Notes under the pieces: model-generated
What the model saw: only the letters and a program-made list of their open reading frames with translations
The model's database searches: none
What the model was told of the DNA's origin: nothing
Shown: positions 25,793 to 37,529 of the stretch, piece by piece
How positions within the stretch are numbered: position 1 is the stretch's first letter
Layout of the letters: each line of letters starts with the position of its first letter
Translations under genes and position numbers: made by a program
Assembly (NCBI GenBank): GCA_013397075.1
Contig: VWZS01000835.1
Coordinates: forward strand, 705,358 to 769,357
Direction of reading: 5' to 3'
Origin: Rhabdornis inornatus
Lineage: Eukaryota; Chordata; Aves; Passeriformes; Rhabdornithidae
Length of the DNA: 64,000 nucleotides

Positions 25793-28298
25793 AATTTGAG
25801 GTGAGAGAGCAAAAAGTCTCTTAAGTTGCTTTCTGCTGACTTCTGAAATATTATCTACAGTCAGTGGTTTCAGTACTTTAAGTAGCACTTAAATTCTTCC
25901 CTAAATAAGTTAATTTTACATTACAGCAAGGACTTAATGTACCCTCGACTTGCTTGAAGCCTAGCGGATCTGAACTGAATTGTTTTTCTCTATTAAATTT
26001 CAGACTTTCAATATCCTTCCATGGGAAACCTCTCACGCAGCATTGTCAGCCTCTGCAGGATGGGAGCCCTTGCTCCAGAGCAGTTAGATTTAGCTTTTCC
26101 ATAGGCACAAGGCCTTTTTGCATCATTGCAGAGGTTTTATCTCTTTTGAGGTCCAAATTAACACATACACATTTTTCTATCTGAGCTAAGAACCAGCATT
26201 CTTCCTTCCTGCTGTGACCTGGTTTTATTCTGGTGCATAAAACAGGCAAAAGACTTCAAAACAGTGAAATCACCCTTTGACCTCTATTCATGTAACTTTT
26301 CCCTGAAATCTGTGTGCACATTTAAAAGCCAGTCCTGCTTCCAAGGGTGGCAGTTTCTCAATGAACTCAGCCTGGAGAGTTGTCCATGGGACTGGGAGTG
26401 GTTTGATCTGGCAAGCTGCAGGCTGCTGTCCTAAAGCAAGCAGAGAGGAGCTGGAGATGAGCACTGAAATGAATTCTGTGAAACACAAACCAGTTATGGA
26501 GGGAACAACTGTAACCATTTGTAGGGATTTGTTTCTTCCTGCAGAAGTTTTGAGCCAAGGACTCTGTCCTGGATGTCTTCTCAGACTGTGCACATCCCAT
26601 CCGAGGCGTGTGTGCTATTTCAGTCTCTGTGAGGTGAATCCTGTTGTGCACAAAGGGATCTGTGTTACACGTGAGAGAGATCTTATTAAAGGGTCTCTTA
26701 ATTCTTCCCCTCCTGAATCCTGCATATTTTTGTCTCAGCAGTAATCCTTTCCTGGAACACTGGCATCCTTACCTTGTGTGTTCAGGGACCCTTCCTTTCT
26801 GTATCCCTCCTCCTCCTCAGCCCAGAAACAATGCACACATTAACGTAAAGTCTCTGTTTCATAAAAGCTTGGAATACGAGCCCTGAATGCATTTGTTGGG
26901 ATGTTATTAGCCAAAGGTCAGTCCTTTTATCATCTTAAAAATGTTCATTACTGTGCTTCCATATGCCATGAGATTCCGAGAGACTGCTGCCCTTCTGACC
27001 CTTTCATAAGACAAGAGAATTCCTCTTGTTATTAAAACTTATTTTTATATCAGTGTGTGCAGCTTTCTTGTCTGTTGTAAATAACTCTGGTCTTCATTTT
27101 GTCTACGCAGATTTCTCTGGGTATTTGTGACCTTCCTCCAAAGATAGTGTGCTTTAAAAATATTCTTCTGCTGGACCTAGTGATTACCTTTTGAGGATGA
27201 AACTTATTTTAAGATGCAGCATCATCCTTTCAAGTTAATAGCGTTAATACTTTGTCATTCATCACTTTGAGGGTCCATGACTGGGAAAGGCCTCTGGCCC
27301 TGTTTGAGGCACTGCATGGAAGATAAGCCATCTGCTCAACACTGCCTGCTGAACTCAGGCAGGGTCCTGGGAACTGAGGGCTTCTCTCATGTTTTAACAT
27401 GAGCCTCTCCTCTACTGGTCTCCAGGGCTTTGCATTTATTGCCTTCCCTGCAAAACCAAAGCATGTTCCAAGCATCTGCAGTGCGCTGTGCTCTCCTGTC
27501 CTGACTGCTGATGGAGTATCCTGAGTCACTTTGCTCCTTTCTGGAAGATCATGGTTTGTCCATCATCTCAGTTTCCAGACACCTGCACTATCCTGCTTTA
27601 CTCTTCATTTCCATGTAGCTCTCAGGAAACACCTTTGAGAACAGGCTTAAAACTGCTTGGTGCTGGTGGTAATTCTTGAGGCCCTGTCGTGATACCCAGG
27701 TGCAAGAGTCGTGTCCCTTAAACCCTCAGCTCTGCTTGGCAGTTGCCAGCAGGCTCAGCAGATGGTGAAGGATTGATTGAGTGGGGGAAAGCAAACTAAC
27801 CCTTCATCTCTGGACACTGAAGAACTGGATGGCTGATTATTTTTGTTCTGCATGCAGATGCCTTGGCCATCTGCACAGACAGACATTTATGCTTCAGTTT
27901 TAAAGCAGGTGACGCTGCTGATGGCTCCAGAGACCCTGGAAGGCTCACAAGTCTAAAAGCAAAGCCTGGTTTGAAGCTTTTCCCTTGATTTCTGTGCTGC
28001 AGCGTTAAAACCTGTGGCTTCTGTGTTCTCTCTTCTTCCTCTGGTTTACATAACCTTTTCTTTGTGATCATGAGGATTTGCATCCTTCTGGAGGAGGAGA
28101 GTAAGGCACTTGCAGATGTTTAATTTTGAGGACAAGGGTGGTACATTTATATTTGGTGGTACCAGACTTGGGGTCTCATTTGAATAGGTGACAGTGACAC
28201 CCACCCAGGTTATCATTTTGGGAAAACATATAGAAGGAGCAAACACCTTTTCTACATCTACTTTTTTATTATTTTGTAGTTATTATCCTTGTAGTTCT

Positions 28299-28333
28299 TT
28301 ATCAGTGTAACTCGCTCGTTATCACTGTAACTC
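28299..28333. repeat. Short direct duplication (15-bp core, 20-bp period)
   Basis: TTATCAGTGTAACTC at 28299-28313 recurs as TTATCACTGTAACTC at 28319-28333, one base different, with CGCTC between. It looks like a local replication-slippage duplication. Confidence 0.65.
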
Positions 28334-28764
28334 TTACATTGTCTGGGATTCCATACCATGTTCCAAAAAAATTGATTTTAGGGTAGTGAACTTGATGTTG
28401 CCTTAACAGTTCATGTGCTCTTTTTCTCTTAACGAAGGTGAATGAAGCTGACATAATGTTATAACACAATTTTAAACTTCAGATTTGCACTGATTTTAAT
28501 ACAGGACACAGCACTGCCAATCCCACTGAGCTTATTGGCTGTCAAAACCCCTTTTTCCTTCTGTATTTTTTTATTCTTGTGAAAGAAGGACAAAAATATT
28601 GACTGGGATTAGGTTCTCCCTTTTTCAAATACCTGAAGGCAAGTAATGAATCCAGTATTAGGAAGACTATGGGGATTTCTTTAAGCCAGTACTGTGGTAT
28701 TTTAGCACACATTGTTGGTGAGCAATTGCATTGGGTTCCTAAAGTATAAGGGATGTAGTCAGAG

Positions 28765-28890
28765 GATTAGACTTGATCCAGAGCACCCTGAGTTGAATTT
28801 TGTCTCTGACTCACAATATAGTAATGTGCAACTTGCTTTGCCTCCCTTTAAACCAGGGACAGTAATTCTTACAGACAGTGTCTGTGGAAT
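28765..28890 (+). repeat. Possible MIR-like SINE fragment
   Basis: TTAGACTTGATCCAGAGC, GAGTTGAATTTTGTCTCTGA, then ACTTGCTTTGCCTCCCTTTA and GGGACAGTAATTCTTACAG appear in the order of a CORE-SINE body. Divergence is high and other old SINE families are possible. Confidence 0.4.
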
Positions 28891-29346
28891 AGTTAATGCA
28901 GTGAAAAATCAGTTTGAAAACATGGAAGGAAATACTTAGAGTAGATGAAATACTGAGCTGGAAGTGTAGTAGACATTTTGAAAGATGAGGCATGTGGAGT
29001 AAACAAGTTCGAGGTATCTCCATAATAAAGTGATCCCTAATTCATGTGCCTCTGGCACATCCAGCCCTGACTCTAAAGGAGTATGACTGGGCGTCTTTGC
29101 AAGGCAAAGTGATTAATGAGTGGCCATGAGAAAGGTTCTCTTAATGCTGTAAATTTTTTATGACCTTGCACATTTGATTGTCCCCAAAATATCCTGTTTT
29201 TGTACAAGCAGCTTCATTAATATCTAGCCCTGATTCTAAATAATGCAGTGCCTACAACGCTCGTACAAAGTGATGCTGCGTGTGTTGCTGCTCTGCCTTG
29301 CAGGAGCCTGACACTGACAGCCCAGCCTGCCTTCAGCTTTTTGGGC

Positions 29347-29370
29347 TTTTTTTTTTTTTTAAAAAAAAAA
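29347..29370. repeat. T14-A10 homopolymer palindrome
   Basis: Fourteen T at 29347-29360 are followed at once by ten A at 29361-29370. The junction makes a perfect 20-base A/T palindrome, a rigid tract that tends to exclude nucleosomes. Confidence 0.85.
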
Positions 29371-30040
29371 GTGTTCCAGTACAAGAAAAGCAGCCAGGAG
29401 TGCTGGTGCTGATGGTGCTGCAGATGCAGTGCAGGTTAATGTGCACATGTCTGGTGAGAGAGGTCCCTTCCTTAGGGCCAGCACACCCAGCTTTGCTTGT
29501 GCAGCTCTGCATGTGCCTCTCTCTGACACAAAGACCCTTCTTGGGTGACATCTCCTTGTGTGCTGGATGTCCCCTTGGAGTCCAAATTCTTGCTTGGTAA
29601 ACTTGAGGGAAGATTCCCCCCCATAAAATCCTTGCCACAGGCAGGAGTGATCAGGTGGCATCTCCCTGCAGAGCTGGGAAGGACCCAAAAGGGAACCCTC
29701 CTGCAAGCTGCAGCTGATCAGTGCTGGATTGGGAAAACAGAGGTTTTCCTCTCTAAGTAACTACTTTATGGTTGCTATCAGAGTTGTGTGCAGGTGGTGA
29801 GGCATCGGTGTTTGGGGACAGGGTAGTGCCTGGCTGGAATGAAGCACTGCATATTGCCCAGCCATTGATCAAACCTGCAAGGCAGATGTTTAAAGCAGCT
29901 GCTCTTTTGCCTTTATTAATGAAACCGTTGATGAGGAACAGATTTCTTTCCCCTCTCCCCAGGGTTTCAGGTCATTCCTGGGTGTTTGGAGCAATGGGGC
30001 TCAAAGTGCTATTGTAAAGCCTCGTGTTCTGATCGTTATC

Positions 30041-30180
30041 TTGTTGACTCAAATTAACCTTCCTTCCCAAAATAAGTATTGACATGGCCCTTCATGTTTT
30101 TTCGGTTGTTTTTAACGGCGCTAATTGGATTAGAGTAATTGTCACGCGTGAAGGATGCATGTTAGAGCACAAAGGGCACA
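30041..30180. promoter_or_regulatory. Candidate regulatory block with a paired-homeodomain dimer site
   Basis: TAATTGGATTA at 30122-30132 fits the TAATNNNATTA palindromic site of paired-class homeodomain dimers, and GTAATTG follows at 30135-30141. CpG-bearing words such as AACGGCGC and CACGCGTG flank it, which is unusual for this intron. The function is inferred from the motif only. Confidence 0.3.
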
Positions 30181-30817
30181 GGGGAGTCTCAGCTGTGGGC
30201 ACCATGGTTACTGGTGACATCACTGCTTTGCTGTTCCCAGCAAGAATTCAGTGCAGCTCAAGCCCGAGTGAGGATGGCCCAAACTTAACTCAGGGGATTG
30301 CTGATGCAGCCCCTCCCGTTGCCAAGGAAACACAGGATGCAGTTTAAAGTTGCCTGCATGCATAACGTGGTGCTCATGGTGTAAACAGAACCAGGGCAAG
30401 AATGGTGTTATGGGGAGAGGGGGAATCCTGTTGTAGTTGAACTTGACTTTACTGTGCACCATGAAACAGAGTGAGCCTTGCTTGGAGGGACAAGAGCAAA
30501 ATTTACAAGTCCCTTGCTGTCTTCCAGCAGTTTTGTGGTTGAGGGACTGCCAGTCCAACTTGATGTAATTGTTTCTGATTGGAACTTACTAAGTGCAGGC
30601 TCAAAAGTTCTGTTAAAACCATCCCTGGGATAACAGGGATTAAAGGTAATTATTAAAAGTAAGCCCCTGCCTACCTTTAAGATTGTTTTTGTAGTACAAG
30701 CATTAACATTGCTCTCAACTCCTGCAAAACAGGAGTAGAGATGCTTCCCTGTTTGAGGACTGTGTTGCTATATTTTGATAAAGGTCCCTACTCCAGCCCA
30801 GCAAAGAGCTCTGTCAC

Positions 30818-30925
30818 AAAATGGTTAGGGTGCTGAAATGGGGATTCAAAGATCTGGCTACTGGATGTAGCCCTGCCAGCTGCTCTGTGTCTTTAGGTTA
30901 CTTTCTCCTTCTTCAAAATGATGCT
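30818..30925 (+). repeat. MIR-like SINE, near full-length core
   Basis: ATGGTTAGGGTGCTGAAAT, GATTCAAAGATCTGGCTACT, CCAGCTGCTCTGTGTCTTTA, GGTTACTTTCTCCTTCTTC and AAAATGATG follow the MIR order of opening GTTAGAG, GATTCAAATCC, AGCTGTGTGACCTT, AAGTTACTT and TAAAATG. This is the most complete CORE-SINE fossil I see in the window. Confidence 0.65.
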
Positions 30926-33900
30926 CTTTTGTTGATTCCATGATCTTTAATGTGAGGGGACTCAGATGTTGTGATGGTCTTTGACAGCCAGAAGTTGTGT
31001 GTGCTGTTATACTTCAGCACTCTCCTGCATAAGTAACAGTTAAGGGTGATTTTTCTTTTTAATTTAGTTCCTGTAGCTTCCTGTTTGCTTTTAGAACATT
31101 GTGCACTGATAAAATTATGTTGGTTTTGATGTGACGAGAAGTTCTGCATCTTGGCTTCTCTAAGAATGCAATAGTTCCATCTCCTCTGCTCCCTTCTTTC
31201 AGTTGGAACAAAGCTTTTTACTCAGGTATTGCTCTGGTTATAGTGATATGATTTTAATTGAGTGTTTCAGGTCTTTGACACAGACATAAAGAAAAGAACA
31301 AGTTGTGAAGTATGAAACTACAGTACTTTTAGGATAACCCATAACCAACATTTTGTTTTCATAGTCAAAGACGTAGGTTTTGATTACCTGCAGTAAATAG
31401 TAACCACGAATGGGGCCTGGTCTGTCTATCAGATATCTGCATCAGCAGGCAGAAGGTTGCTGGTGGTGAAAGCAGATTGCTCGTAATGAATGAGATGTCA
31501 GCTCAAATGCTGGTGAAGGAGTGGTTAACAGAAGCCAGAGCTGAGTCATTCCGCAGCACGGGCGGCTGGAGGCAGATTGGATACACCCTGAGCAGCCACA
31601 CCCTCCCTGGACATGAAACCCACGTGCTGCAATCCTGTGCTGGGAAAACCTGTGAAGAATGAACTTAGCATCACTTCCAGGACCATGTTTCCAGTGTGTC
31701 CATCATTGGCTTTCTGGTTTTAGGTGCTGTTTAATTCAGGCAGCTATGGCTGGAACATGCTGTTGTATTTTGTGCTGGTTTGTTTGTGGTGTTTGCTGAT
31801 ATTGCCACAATAAGCCAAATTACATGGCTGAGATTAACAGGCTGCTTTTCTCATAACCTCCCCAGCTTTTCTGTTAAAGTTTACCAGTGCCAGGCCCCAG
31901 TCACAGTGTCACTGGTACCTCCTCAGCACCTGGTACCTGCAGGTGGGAGTGAGGATGGCTGGTGGGCAGCTGCTGGAGCATAGCAAGGAAGCCTCTTGAT
32001 GGTGGGAAGAAGACTCCACTTTGGAAAATCAGTTCAAAGAGTGAAATATCCCTCAGCCTAAATAATGTTCAGCTGGAGATAGTTGGGAATATTTTTCCCT
32101 TAACATGTGGGAAGAGATTGAGAGCAAAGAGTTTATTCCTTTTCCCCAGCCTAAATTTTGTTTATACCTTAGGTGCCTTTACACTTCCTTTGTAAAACTG
32201 AACAGAACAGGTCTGGTTAGTGAAAACAGGTCTTAAGAGCTCTCCAGTGATAACAGGAGTCATCTTGCTGAGCAGCTTCTGGCATTTTTGTGGTCTGATG
32301 GATTGTGTGAGGCCCTTCATGCTTTCTCTGGTTCCCAAAGGAAGGGTGTGTTTCTGGGGACTTAATTGGTGTTTGTGGTAGCCTTAGCATCCAAAACAAT
32401 AAAAATACAGTAATTGGTCATAGAGAATGTTTTCTCAGCCTCCCTTGCCACAACAATATGAGCAAGTATGTTAGCAGGGTCCTCTGGGGATATTTGCTGT
32501 CATGTTCTTGTTCTGTGGTTACAGAGATGTCTTTGCTGTCCTTGTTAACTGAAACCATCAGCTGGCTGGAAACTTCTCATATCCCTATCTGTGTCTAAGT
32601 GGGCTAAAAAAAATCCTGAGAGTGCACTGTTATTTTAATGCATTCTTCCAGAAGAGTTTTGTCCAGACTATCAAAATATCCCCTTTCCAAATGGGAGCTG
32701 AAGGAAAATAAACACCCCCAAAAAAATCTCCTGGTTATTGTTTCCAGACAATGATATGTGTCCTCCTTACCCCTGGATGATAGGTCTGTCAAGCATGATG
32801 CTGTCAGTCTTTGTAATTGGAGTAACCTCAGATCAGAATTCTCCTGGGTCTTGTGGCACTGTGTGACTGCACTGCTGAAGGGAAGTAAGAACAACATCAG
32901 GAAGCCAAAGCATTCCAACCTTTTGTAATCACTGTCTCACTTACTTAGATTGAGAGGTTGTACTGTAAACAATAATCAGTGGTAAACAAGGTGAGAGTGT
33001 AGTTCTAATCTGTTTTTGAAAGCTAGAACATGCCTGGATCACCCATTATCAGCATGCAGCCTATCCCATCCTTACTGCTCTCTGCAGGACCGTTGCAGTG
33101 CTCAAAGGAGTTACAGTAAAACCAGACAACTTCAGAGAAGCTAAACCAGCTGAGCTGTTTGCAGTGCTGCAGTCAGCTTTGCAGAGATTCTCTGCTTGTG
33201 GACCTGAGCCTGTGAGCAGCCTGTACTGGATTCCAGGGCAGGAACACAAGGAGAACTCTGGTTTAGATTAATATTCTTCTTGGTGTTCTGAGTTGGTTGA
33301 TGGGGCTGTTTTTCTTCTAATTCCCCAAAAGCAAAACATTACAAGGCAATCTTAATTTACACAGCCTGACCTGTGTATTTCTTCAGCTGATCCAATAAGC
33401 CTAACTGTTTCATCCAGCATTCTGCATTCCTGTTCTGGGAGTGCTGTTCCTTCAGCTGTGCTGAGACTCCTTGGGCTGTGGAGGTTTCTGTTGCCATCAA
33501 CCATCATTCCTTTATGGAGCTGTGTCCCATTAGAAAAACAAACAAATTGCATTGAGTCACCTGGTTCTGTTCACCTGGTTGTTTGCTGGACTAAGGCTTT
33601 GCAAGGTGTTCTCTGGTGGGGAGACACATTTCTAACTGGGAAAGGACATGGAAGATCTGAGAGCTGATGAAGCTGCCTGTGGAAGGCTCTGTTTACAGCT
33701 GTTTGTCTGCTGTTGAGAAGGGCAGATGATAAATGGGGTTAAGCTGGCCCAGTGGTTGATATTCATGGGAATTATTCATCTGTGATTGTTGTGCTGTGGT
33801 CATGTGCTGTGTCCCATGCTATGCTGCTGTGCCAGGAGATTTATTTTAATAGAAGCCTTTAAGTAACTGGCATTCTTGCTAATCATGGTGCATCTGCTTC

Positions 33901-35166
33901 TCTGGGTTCCCTGTTATGAGTAATTTAATGCTATTACTTTAGCTAGAAGGGATCTGTGTCACCATCTGTCCTGAAAAGCTATTGATGGGGCTGTGCAGAA
34001 CATGGAGTGTCATCAGCAGGAGAGAGGGACATGGAAAGGGATGACTGGATTTCCTCTTGTAATACAATGTAAGATGGTTTACTGTGATTGTGGGTTAGAT
34101 AACCTGCATATAAAGGCTGTTAGCTGCTCTTTGATTTTGTTGGGGACCATTCCTCAGATATTTATAGAGTGGGAAGATGCTGTGTCAGTAGTGAGTAGCA
34201 ATGACCCAGGTAATCTAAATAAAGTCTCTACTTCTCTCTGAGGCTGAAACCTCTGAGACTGACCCTCAAGTGCCTGCACATCAGCACCTCCAGCAGATAT
34301 TCCTTGGAGAGGACCTGCCACACACTTCTCAAGCCAAATGTTTTCCTAATTGAGGGTTATATTTTAATTGTTGTTTACAGACCACTTCCTTGTAACAAGA
34401 CCTCTCCAGGCTGTAGCTCAGGCACAGTAGGCATGAAGAGGCTGCATGGCTGCAGAGCAAATTGCTCTTCACTCTCACAAGTGCTTCACTTTCACAGCAC
34501 CACTTATGCCCAGAGTACCATCCTGGTCTCTCAAGTGCATGTGGCTAAAGTCTTTATTTTTATTATATGAGAAGCATATTTTCTCTTTGTCTTTCTGACT
34601 GGTCAGTAATTGCACTGTTCACCATCTCTCCTGACTCTTGGCCCTTCCTTATTTCACTGCAGCTCGCTGTCTTCTCCACAAGCCAACTACGAAGTGTGAG
34701 AGCCTGGAGGGCTGGGAAGCAGCTTTGTGTGGGTTTATCCTGGGGAGTTTCTCTTTGATCATACTATCCTTCCCAGCAGTGTGGTGTGTTATGAGTGTAA
34801 ATTTGGCCTGACTCAAAAGTCGTGGCTCTAAAGATAGTTTGGGATATAATCTTTGATTTTTGTTTTTTTGTCAGCAGAGCTACAGCTCTTATTTCACAGT
34901 CATATTCTTGCTGCCCTTGTCATATCTTAGGTAGATAAGTGACAAGTAGGAGGGCTGTGAAGGGCCAAAATTTGCTTAAGGTTTGTAACTGTCTGACAAA
35001 GGCTGTGGGCTGGAGTTGGTCATCTGGAAAGGCTGGAGGAGGAAGCATACCCTGCTCCCAGAACAGGGTTTGCAGTCTGCTGCAGCTGCATAGAAGTGAA
35101 TAAAATAACCACAATTCAGAAGTGGGATGTGAACTGACTTTCACAGAGAGTCTCAGTGAACTTGGT

Positions 35167-35206
35167 CCTTCCTTCCTTCCTTCCTTCCATCCTTCCCTCC
35201 CTCCCT
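35167..35206. repeat. (CCTT)n microsatellite
   Basis: Five CCTT units in a row, then CCAT, CCTT and CCCT variants. It is a pyrimidine-rich, probably polymorphic tetranucleotide repeat within the long intron. Confidence 0.9.
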
Positions 35207-35952
35207 GTGAGTTGGGACAGTGACACTGTGTCACCCTCACATCTCCTACGATCAGAGCATCACCAGTTCCAGGTTGTGTGGAAAAGCTGCTGATGGAATT
35301 ATTCATGTACAGCAAAAATTGACCAGCATTGTGGGTTCTCCAGGGTTCCAGCTGTAGGGTGAGAACAAGGCAGCTCATCTCCATGCAGAGAAGTTTTTGT
35401 TAAAACTGGCTGAACAAGGAAAAGTGAAATGGGGAATGGTAGTGTTAATGAGTAAAAGCCCTCAGTAGATTTTGGTCCCAAATGAGGACTTGCAGAATTG
35501 ACTGGAATTGCTGTAACTGTGCAATCTGGGAGGGAGTTCTGAATAACTTGGCATGAAGAAAACTCATTTTCCCTTTGCTTATGATTTCCATGTGCTTCTG
35601 CCATATAATAAAACTCTAAATCTCTATAGTTTGTGTCAACAGTTCAGAGCAGATGCTGTGCAGTTATTCTGTCTGACACTTTCACTGTGCTGGCTGGGTT
35701 ACTGCCTTTTCTGAGACCTTTGAATTAACCAGATTTTGGGGTCATCGAGATTATTTAATGTTATTGTCATAAATATTTGTACAGGACTTGGTCAGTGCTT
35801 ATGTAAGAATTGAAAGACAGTAGTTTGTTAGAAGAGAATGTGTGCTTTAATGAGCTGCCAGCTGAGTGTTAGAAATAAACTGTAAAAAAGTACTTTTCTG
35901 TTTTTCTGGGTTTTTTTTTTAAATGCAGTTTGTGGGGCAGGAAAAAGTGATT

Positions 35953-35985
35953 ATTTAGATTGTCAGTTATTTAGGTTTGTCAGTT
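35953..35985. repeat. Tandem duplication of a 16-17 bp AT-rich unit
   Basis: ATTTAGATTGTCAGTT at 35953-35968 is followed directly by ATTTAGGTTTGTCAGTT at 35969-35985. It is a two-copy local duplication in intron sequence. Confidence 0.75.
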
Positions 35986-36630
35986 ATAGCTGTTTAAATT
36001 TAAAATCACTTGAGAGCTCTTTATAAACAGGGCTATTTACTTCTTAACAGCTCTGTTGGCTTAACATCCTGTCCTCAAAAGATAAGACGTTGATCTCTTG
36101 CATCTTATTAATAATTTTCTGTTAAACCACGTTATCCTTTGAATTGTTTGTATGCCAAAAATGAGGAGTTGTTATTGTGTTATATTTCACAGTTGATTCT
36201 TGGTATAAAATTCCTTTTTTGCCCCCTTAATTTCCAAAGTACTGTGCTCTCAAATGCAAACAATAATCTCAAAATGCTAAGAGAATGAATCTGTTGTTTG
36301 GAAATGATGAAGGTTATACATGATCCAATCTGCTGAAATGTGTGAGAAATTAATAAATATTTGGTTTGCCTCTAGCTCATCTTAGAAGCACTGAAATTAG
36401 TATTTTTTTATTGAGGGAATTTTTGCCAGGTTTCTCACTGAAGGACTGTCCTACAAATAAGCCAAAATGCAGAGGCTGCCAGGGGGTGCAGTGATCATTC
36501 TGGCAAAACAACTTGGGTTGTTTCTTCTAAATATCTTAATTAGCAGAGCAAAGTCTCCAAGCTGTTCTTGGAGAGCTGCTGCTGGGCCAGATCACATGCA
36601 ACAACCCCCCCAAATCCTGTGGGTGTAGGT

Positions 36631-36846
36631 CATAGAATAGTCTTTATCACTGTGATCATGGAATCATTGAGGTTGGAAAAGACCTCTCAGATCATCAAGT
36701 TCAACCTGTGACTGATTCCCAGTTTGTCAACTCAACCAGAGCACTGAGTGCCACATGCAGTCATTTCTTCTATGCCTTCAGGGGTGGTGGCTCCAATGCC
36801 TGACCACTCTTCCAGTAAAGAAACTCTTCCTGGTGTCCAGCCTGGG
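36631..36846 (-). mobile_element. CR1 LINE, 3'-end fragment
   Basis: On the + strand the order is CATAGAATAG, ATCATGGAATCATTGAGG, TTGGAAAAGACCTCTCAGAT, CATCAAGTTCAACC, ACTGAGTGCCACATGCAGTC, ATGCCTGACCACTCTTCCAG, AAACTCTTCCTGGTGTCCAG. This is the reverse complement of the avian/reptile CR1 3' UTR, so the element points to the minus strand with its 3' end near 36631. It is 5'-truncated near 36846, the usual state of CR1 copies. Compared with typical copies, about 25 bases are missing between GGTGGCTCCA and ATGCCTGACC. It lies 470 bp upstream of exon 2. Confidence 0.9.
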
Positions 36847-37314
36847 ATGCTCTGCACCAGGAGTGTGTGTGATTCTTCCTGCTGACACATCACCATAGGA
36901 TGATGCCAGCTTGGACAGACTCCCCTTGGCTGTGTTGTCTGCTGATGCAAAAGGTTTTTGTGCTGTTGGGTGGTACCTGGAGCCAAGGGCTGGGGTGGGA
37001 TGTGTTACCTGTTCCAGGAACAGGAATTGAGGTGTCGTTACATCTCCATTCAAACTGAGCAGCCAAATGGAAATTGTCACAGAGTCCAGAATAAATCAGA
37101 TCTCTGTGTTGGCCAGATGAGTCTCTAAATTTTGCCTTCATGAATTCTAGGTTTGGTAATCTTAGTGCTAGGGTTCTGCCTAAGCTCTGCCATGCTCAAA
37201 AGGAGTCCTGGAAACCATCCCCAGTGTGCAGCAGCTTTGAGAGCCTGGTCCGTGTACGATACCCTGGAAAACGAACATTTTTGTGATGTATTTGTGATCT
37301 ATTTTCCCATTCAG

Positions 37315-37529
37315 AAAAAGAGCAGAGAGGAGACATGTGGGGAAGGCAGTGGAGTGGAGATCCTGGAGAACAGGCCCTACGTGGATGGACCAGGGGGCAG
37401 TGGGCAGTACACTCACAAGGTTTACCACATCGGGATGCACATCCCCAGCTGGTTCCGCTCCATCCTGCCCAAGGCAGCTCTGCGCGTCGAGGAGGAATCC
37501 TGGAACGCTTATCCTTACACAAGGACCAG
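37315..37529 (+). CDS. PITPNM2: PITPNM2 exon 2 (residues 27-98, PITP domain)
   Basis: Acceptor ATTTTCCCATTCAG at 37314; donor CCAG|gtaaaa; 215 nt, entering in phase 0 and leaving in phase 2. It encodes KKSREETCGEGSGVEILENR, the GPGGSGQYTHKVYHIG turn and strand, IPSWFRSILPKAALRVEE and ESWNAYPYTRTR. These are hallmark segments of the lipid-binding pocket of class II PITPs, lining the cavity for the phosphatidylinositol headgroup. The frame continues from the ATG exon without any shift. Confidence 0.96.

Larger units (their letters stand above)
22757..37314. other. PITPNM2 intron after exon 1 (14.6 kb)
   Basis: The largest intron fully inside the window, between the ATG exon and exon 2. I find no exon of another gene on either strand. 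It contains a T14A10 palindrome near 29347, MIR-like pieces near 28765 and 30820, a paired-type homeodomain site at 30122, a (CCTT)n repeat near 35167, a 16-17 bp duplication near 35953 and the CR1 tail at about 36631. The rest is ordinary AT-rich intron. Confidence 0.85.

Noticed and set aside
35890..35935. T-rich run followed by AAATGCAG as a possible exon acceptor in the first long intron
   Set aside because: The sequence after the candidate AG reaches stops quickly in all frames and adds nothing to the PITPNM2 frame, which joins exon 1 to exon 2 perfectly without it.
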